Shown here in pieces: positions 15,355 through 18,481 of a stretch of 18,481 bases of DNA. Positions within the stretch are counted from its first letter, which is position 1, and each line of letters starts with the position of its first letter. The position numbers and the translations under genes were made by a program. Below the pieces are notes generated by a model. That model was not told where the DNA came from. It made no database searches and saw nothing but the letters and a program-made list of their open reading frames with translations. Origin of the DNA: an uncultured Alphaproteobacteria bacterium (GTDB taxonomy: Bacteria > Pseudomonadota > Alphaproteobacteria > Rhodobacterales > Rhodobacteraceae); NCBI GenBank assembly GCA_902580265.1, contig CACHJY010000024.1, positions 1 through 18,481 on the forward strand, in the 5' to 3' direction.

Positions 15355-16704
15355 ATGAGACTTCAAAGGGGAGGCCCCATACAAACCTTTTATGTAGGCA
15401 ATAAAAAAATGCCTGTAGTTGAAAGGGGAGAGGGTGTATATCTATATGATGAAGAGGGGAAAAGGTATTTCGATGCCTCTTCAGGTCCTATTACCTGCAA
15501 TATTGGGCATGCAAATCCAAAAGTATTAGAAGCTATTAAATATCAATCTGAAAAAGTTTGTTTTGCAAGCCATGCTTTTTTTGAAAATAGACCTAATAGA
15601 GATTTAGCAAAAAGCTTGGTGAATTTAACTGGCAATAAGTATGATCAAGCGTTCTTTGTATCAGGAGGTTCCGAGGCAATTGAAGCATCATTTAAGCTTG
15701 CAAGACAATACGCGCTTGCTTGTGGGAAAACAAAAAAGCATAAAATAATAGCGAGAGCGCCAAGTTATCATGGTTCGACAATGGGGGCTTTTTCAGCGTC
15801 TGACGACGTTGAAATGAAGGAAAACTTTCAAAGTTTGACAAAAATATCTATCAAAGTACCAGCACCATTGTCTTATAGAATACCAGATAATTTTGATGCA
15901 TCATCCTACCCAAGATTTTGTTTAGATGAGCTTGAAAGAACTATAGCTGATGAAGACCCGGAAGAAGTATTAGCTTTTATCTTGGAGCCTGTTGGAGGAC
16001 TTTCTACTGGGGCACTCGTGGCTCCCGACTTCTACTACAAACAAGTTAGAGAGATTTGTGATCAATATGGGGTGCTTTTGATTTACGACGAGGTAATGAG
16101 TGGGGCTGGTCGAACGGGACAGTTTCTTGCTGCTGATCATTGGGAGGGATCAGCCCCAGACCTAGTGATATTAGCAAAAGGTCTGTGTGCTGGTTATTCA
16201 CCACTGGGAGCTTTATTGGCCCCTAATAGGATAGTTGAACCAGTTGTCTCTTCTGGTGGATTTTTGCATGGGCACACTTATGCATCGAATCCGTTATCTT
16301 GCGCAATTGCAAATGCCGTACTTAACGAGGTTATTGAAAATAATCTCACAGAAAACGCTCGAGTTGTAGGTGACTATCTTAAAAAAGGTTTAGAAAATTT
16401 AGCGACGCAATTTTCAATTATTGGTGACGTCAGAGGCAAAGGACTGCTGCTAGCTGTAGAAATTGTTCGAGATACAGCAACCAAGGCTATGTTCAATATG
16501 GATCAAAGAGCCATTTATCGAATAAGTGAGCTTGGAATTAAAAATGGGATTCTTCTCTATACTCGAAAAACGGCAAAGGGTGAAAATGGTGAGTGGCTAA
16601 TGATTGCACCTCCGCTAATCTCAACCACAGATAACTGCGATGAGTTTTTATCTAAACTTAATGAAACACTAAAGGATTTTCAAAAGGAACAAGGGATAAT
16701 ATAG
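15355..16704 (+). CDS. Class III PLP-dependent aminotransferase
   Basis: A 449-residue class III (omega-type) aminotransferase that moves an amino group from an amine, omega-amino acid or diamino acid to a keto acid. Motifs are FDASSGPITCNIGHANP near the start, VSGGSEAIE (102-110), YHGSTMGA (138-145), LEPVGG (210-215), the PLP-binding Asp245 in IYDEVMSG and the Schiff-base Lys275 in LAKGLCAGYSPLGA, followed by GHTYASNPLSC. Lengths and motifs fit the broad group that includes beta-alanine:pyruvate, GABA and ectoine-degradation (DoeD-like) enzymes; I cannot choose among them. It is the only substantial plus-strand gene, standing alone between a divergent esterase and a convergent DUF1289 gene. 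It may be independently regulated or may supply or drain keto/amino compounds for the nearby catabolic operon. Confidence 0.95.
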   Translation: MRLQRGGPIQTFYVGNKKMPVVERGEGVYLYDEEGKRYFDASSGPITCNIGHANPKVLEAIKYQSEKVCFASHAFFENRPNRDLAKSLVNLTGNKYDQAFFVSGGSEAIEASFKLARQYALACGKTKKHKIIARAPSYHGSTMGAFSASDDVEMKENFQSLTKISIKVPAPLSYRIPDNFDASSYPRFCLDELERTIADEDPEEVLAFILEPVGGLSTGALVAPDFYYKQVREICDQYGVLLIYDEVMSGAGRTGQFLAADHWEGSAPDLVILAKGLCAGYSPLGALLAPNRIVEPVVSSGGFLHGHTYASNPLSCAIANAVLNEVIENNLTENARVVGDYLKKGLENLATQFSIIGDVRGKGLLLAVEIVRDTATKAMFNMDQRAIYRISELGIKNGILLYTRKTAKGENGEWLMIAPPLISTTDNCDEFLSKLNETLKDFQKEQGII

Positions 16705-16716
16705 ATTTTACTTCTT

Positions 16717-16911
16717 TTAACTGGAAGAGGTATTCTTCAATCGTTCCATGATTTTTTCTCTTTGAATGTCAGTCATGATTACCCATTCTCTGATCTCATC
16801 TTGCGTTCTTCCGCATCCTATGCAAACTCCATCTTCCAGAGTACATATTTTGACGCAGGGGCTCTTGATATCTTCCCAACGAATTCTATTCCTCTGTCCT
16901 CTTCTTGCCAT
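16717..16911 (-). CDS. DUF1289 small cysteine protein
   Basis: A 64-residue protein that matches the DUF1289 pattern: SPCVKIC, then GVCIGCGRTQDEIREW, giving four cysteines at 19, 23, 30 and 33 in a C-x3-C-x6-C-x2-C array, probably metal-binding. An Arg-rich N-terminus precedes them. The family is widespread in proteobacteria, is often encoded beside unrelated metabolic genes and has no settled function. The gene starts 19 bases after the threonine aldolase stop, with no recognisable ribosome site, so translation may depend on the upstream gene. Its 3' end lies 12 bases from the convergent aminotransferase stop. Confidence 0.85.
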   Translation of the reverse strand: MARRGQRNRIRWEDIKSPCVKICTLEDGVCIGCGRTQDEIREWVIMTDIQREKIMERLKNTSSS

Positions 16912-16930
16912 ATACGTTTAATCTAATTTT

Positions 16931-17968
16931 TTATTGATAAAAGCTTTTAAAACCAGCAATCGCTTTATAAAGACCTTCGTCTGAAACATCACGATGTAAG
17001 ACCATCCGTATCGATGGGTTTTGATCTCCTATTTTAACACCACATTTTTCCAAATGTAATCTGAGTTTTCCGGCTTGCCCATCTTTAGGTGTGAAAAACA
17101 CCATATTTGTTCCGCTATCAACGTGCCCTATATTCATTTCTCTAAGTTCGTTAGCGAAAAACTCTGCTCGCATATGATCTTCAACTAGCCTAGCTATATT
17201 GTTATCTAGAGCATAATGCCCAGCAGCAGCAACAATACCAACCTGTCTCATCGATCCTCCAAGAATTTTTCTGTTTCTTCTTGCTTTCCGAATAAATTTT
17301 GATGAACCAACTAGTACAGTGCCTAGGGGTGTGCCAAGGCCTTTTGATAAGCATACTGATACACTATCTGCACAATTTGCTAGTTCCTCAGGTTTACAGT
17401 TTAATTCCGTTATCGCATTAAAAAAGCGTGCACCGTCAAGATGAATGCAAAGACTGTTTTTTTTAGCGGTTTTAGAAACATCTTGCATTTTTTCTAAAGA
17501 TATTGCTTTGCCACCAACAGTATTTTCTAAGCATAATAATCGACTGGATGCATGATGTGGATCGTCTTCTTTAATAGCGCCTTCAACGGAAGCTGGTGAT
17601 ATCGACCCATCATATTCTGTTTCAACTGGCCATAAAGATATTCCGGCTAACACAGAAGCACCTGATGCTTCGTCCCAGTATACATGATAGTCTTTACCAA
17701 CAATTATTTCTTCGCCCCTGCCACAATGAGCCATGACAGCTGATAAGTTACTTTGGGTGCCTGAGGGGAAAAAGGCTCCTTCTTCTTTTCCTAAAAGTGA
17801 TGCTAATCGTTTTTCTAATAAGTTAACGGTTGGATCCTCACCATACACATCGTCACCAACCACAGCAGTTGCCATCGCCTTTCTCATGCCTTCATCAGGA
17901 GAAGTAAAGGTATCACTTCTAAGATCACACTCCCATGTTTGATTTCTAATCGCATTGTGCTTATTCAA
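16931..17968 (-). CDS. Threonine aldolase-type PLP enzyme (TTG start)
   Basis: A 345-residue fold-type I PLP enzyme of the low-specificity threonine aldolase family, splitting L-threonine or allo-threonine (or another beta-hydroxy amino acid) into glycine and an aldehyde. Present are DLRSDTFTSP (15-24), GDDVYGEDPTV (38-48), FFPSGTQSN (66-74), ENTVGGK, HLDGARFFNA (176-185) and the Schiff-base Lys209 in LSKGLGTPLG. The conserved SDT at the start fixes the N-terminus within about 15 residues. No ATG or GTG is available there. TTG at 17966-17968 has AGAGGT six bases upstream, and an in-frame stop lies just before. It follows the GFA gene by 21 bases. Phenylserine or other beta-hydroxy amino acid aldolases of the family cannot be excluded. 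Confidence 0.93.
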   Translation of the reverse strand: MNKHNAIRNQTWECDLRSDTFTSPDEGMRKAMATAVVGDDVYGEDPTVNLLEKRLASLLGKEEGAFFPSGTQSNLSAVMAHCGRGEEIIVGKDYHVYWDEASGASVLAGISLWPVETEYDGSISPASVEGAIKEDDPHHASSRLLCLENTVGGKAISLEKMQDVSKTAKKNSLCIHLDGARFFNAITELNCKPEELANCADSVSVCLSKGLGTPLGTVLVGSSKFIRKARRNRKILGGSMRQVGIVAAAGHYALDNNIARLVEDHMRAEFFANELREMNIGHVDSGTNMVFFTPKDGQAGKLRLHLEKCGVKIGDQNPSIRMVLHRDVSDEGLYKAIAGFKSFYQ

Positions 17969-17974
17969 ATGTAA

Positions 17975-17980
17975 ACCTCT
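17975..17980 (-). promoter_or_regulatory. Ribosome binding site before the TTG start
   Basis: AGAGGT on the minus strand, six bases before TTG at 17968. The in-frame TAA at 17981-17983 closes the frame upstream, so the TTG is the only initiator that keeps the whole conserved N-terminus. Confidence 0.65.
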
Positions 17981-17989
17981 TTAGTTGTG

Positions 17990-18373
17990 CTATAAATCTC
18001 GAGGGTGATTAATGCCGTCAAAGTTTTTTATAGCTCCCTTATAATTTGCGATATTGAAATCATCAATGCAAGCAACATTTACACAAATTTTACTGGGGTT
18101 ATTTCTACTTTTATGGTGGGTATGCGTGCCACATATTATGCAAAAAAAATGTGGGGCTTCTGTGGTATTGAATACATATTCGGTAACAGACTCAAAACCT
18201 TCGACCATTGTTACCTTATCCTTGGGCACACATAGCATACCGAATCCTTTACTTTTGCTACAGATTGAGCAATTGCATCTTATAATCTCTGAAATAGTTT
18301 TATCCCAATCGATGGTTAATCTTATTGAGCCACAGTGACAGGAAGCATTTAGTTTTTTAAATTTATCGGTCAT
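17990..18373 (-). CDS. GFA/CENP-V family zinc-binding protein
   Basis: A 127-residue protein with the cysteine pattern of the glutathione-dependent formaldehyde-activating enzyme (Gfa) domain: SCHCGSI (Cys12, Cys14), RCNCSIC (Cys33, Cys35, Cys38) and FFCIICGTHTHH (Cys78, Cys81). These normally hold two zinc ions. The name comes from a proposed role in forming S-hydroxymethylglutathione, but most family members have no proven activity and the family is large. A weak GGGA site precedes the ATG. It leads the short operon with the threonine aldolase-type gene. A link to formaldehyde released by demethylation elsewhere in the window is possible but not supported by gene order. Confidence 0.9.
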   Translation of the reverse strand: MTDKFKKLNASCHCGSIRLTIDWDKTISEIIRCNCSICSKSKGFGMLCVPKDKVTMVEGFESVTEYVFNTTEAPHFFCIICGTHTHHKSRNNPSKICVNVACIDDFNIANYKGAIKNFDGINHPRDL

Positions 18374-18390
18374 TCAGTATCCCATTTGTT

Positions 18391-18418
18391 ATAATAAACA
18401 GTCATAAAAATTAAACAA
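18391..18418 (-). promoter_or_regulatory. Candidate sigma-70 promoter for the GFA operon
   Basis: On the minus strand, -35 TTGTTT (18413-18418) and -10 TATTAT (18391-18396) are separated by 16 bases. The -10 matches consensus at five of six positions and the -35 at three. The ATG is about 18 bases below the -10, giving a short leader. The remaining bases to 18481 show no supported gene. Confidence 0.35.
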
Positions 18419-18481
18419 TGAATCTGGATGAGCTCACTCTTAGCAGTCTTTAAATTCAACATATTATTGGGGTAGTTTTAA

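Noticed and set aside
16724..16738. GAAGA/TCTTC hairpin near the aminotransferase and DUF1289 ends as a terminator
   Set aside because: The stem is only 5 bp, lies inside the DUF1289 coding end and has no T run on either strand.
18420..18454. Short plus-strand frame near the right edge starting ATGAATCTGG
   Set aside because: Only 11 codons, no supporting ribosome site and no recognisable product.

Overview
The window is AT-rich, densely coding bacterial DNA with almost every gene on the minus strand. I read it as a piece of a proteobacterial chromosome, probably a marine-type alphaproteobacterium. The grounds are the DUF1289 and GFA proteins, an MttB-like methyltransferase with a basic N-terminus, low GC and very tight gene spacing. 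That placement is an inference; no rRNA or tRNA is present to confirm it. There is no sign of phage, insertion sequence, CRISPR array or integrase, and no intergenic gap exceeds about 175 bases.

Right to left along the minus strand there are four blocks. (1) 18373-16717: a GFA/CENP-V zinc protein, a threonine aldolase-type PLP enzyme that starts at TTG, and a small DUF1289 cysteine protein. They are closely spaced and probably co-transcribed. A plus-strand class III aminotransferase (15355-16704) converges on them and is divergent from an HSL-type alpha/beta hydrolase (15263-14322). (2) 14248-13895: a 117-residue membrane protein that I do not recognise, followed by a perfect 11-bp hairpin. 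(3) 13721-6047: a compact seven-gene operon with junctions of 31 bases or less and three ATGA-type or near-abutting couplings. Its order is DapA-family lyase, aldehyde dehydrogenase, MttB-family methyltransferase without pyrrolysine, two short-chain dehydrogenases, a DAO-family flavoprotein and an aldo/keto reductase. A terminator-like hairpin follows. (4) 5955-4138: the housekeeping GTPase TypA/BipA. Then 4016-1: a second operon of a DUF1330 protein, two tandem acyl-CoA ligases about 70% identical by eye, and a coniferyl-aldehyde-dehydrogenase-like enzyme that runs off the left edge.

Block 3 is the part most likely to be a little-described pathway. Its enzyme set (C-N bond oxidation by a flavoprotein, Schiff-base DapA chemistry, aldehyde oxidation, several alcohol/ketone redox steps and an MttB-like protein) looks like catabolism of an N-methylated or cyclic amino compound such as a betaine or hydroxyproline-like molecule. 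No corrinoid protein, transporter or regulator is visible to confirm the substrate. The left operon has a simpler logic: an aldehyde is oxidised to an acid, and the acid is activated to a CoA thioester. One of its two ligases carries a Trp in place of the Gly of the conserved GD adenylation motif.
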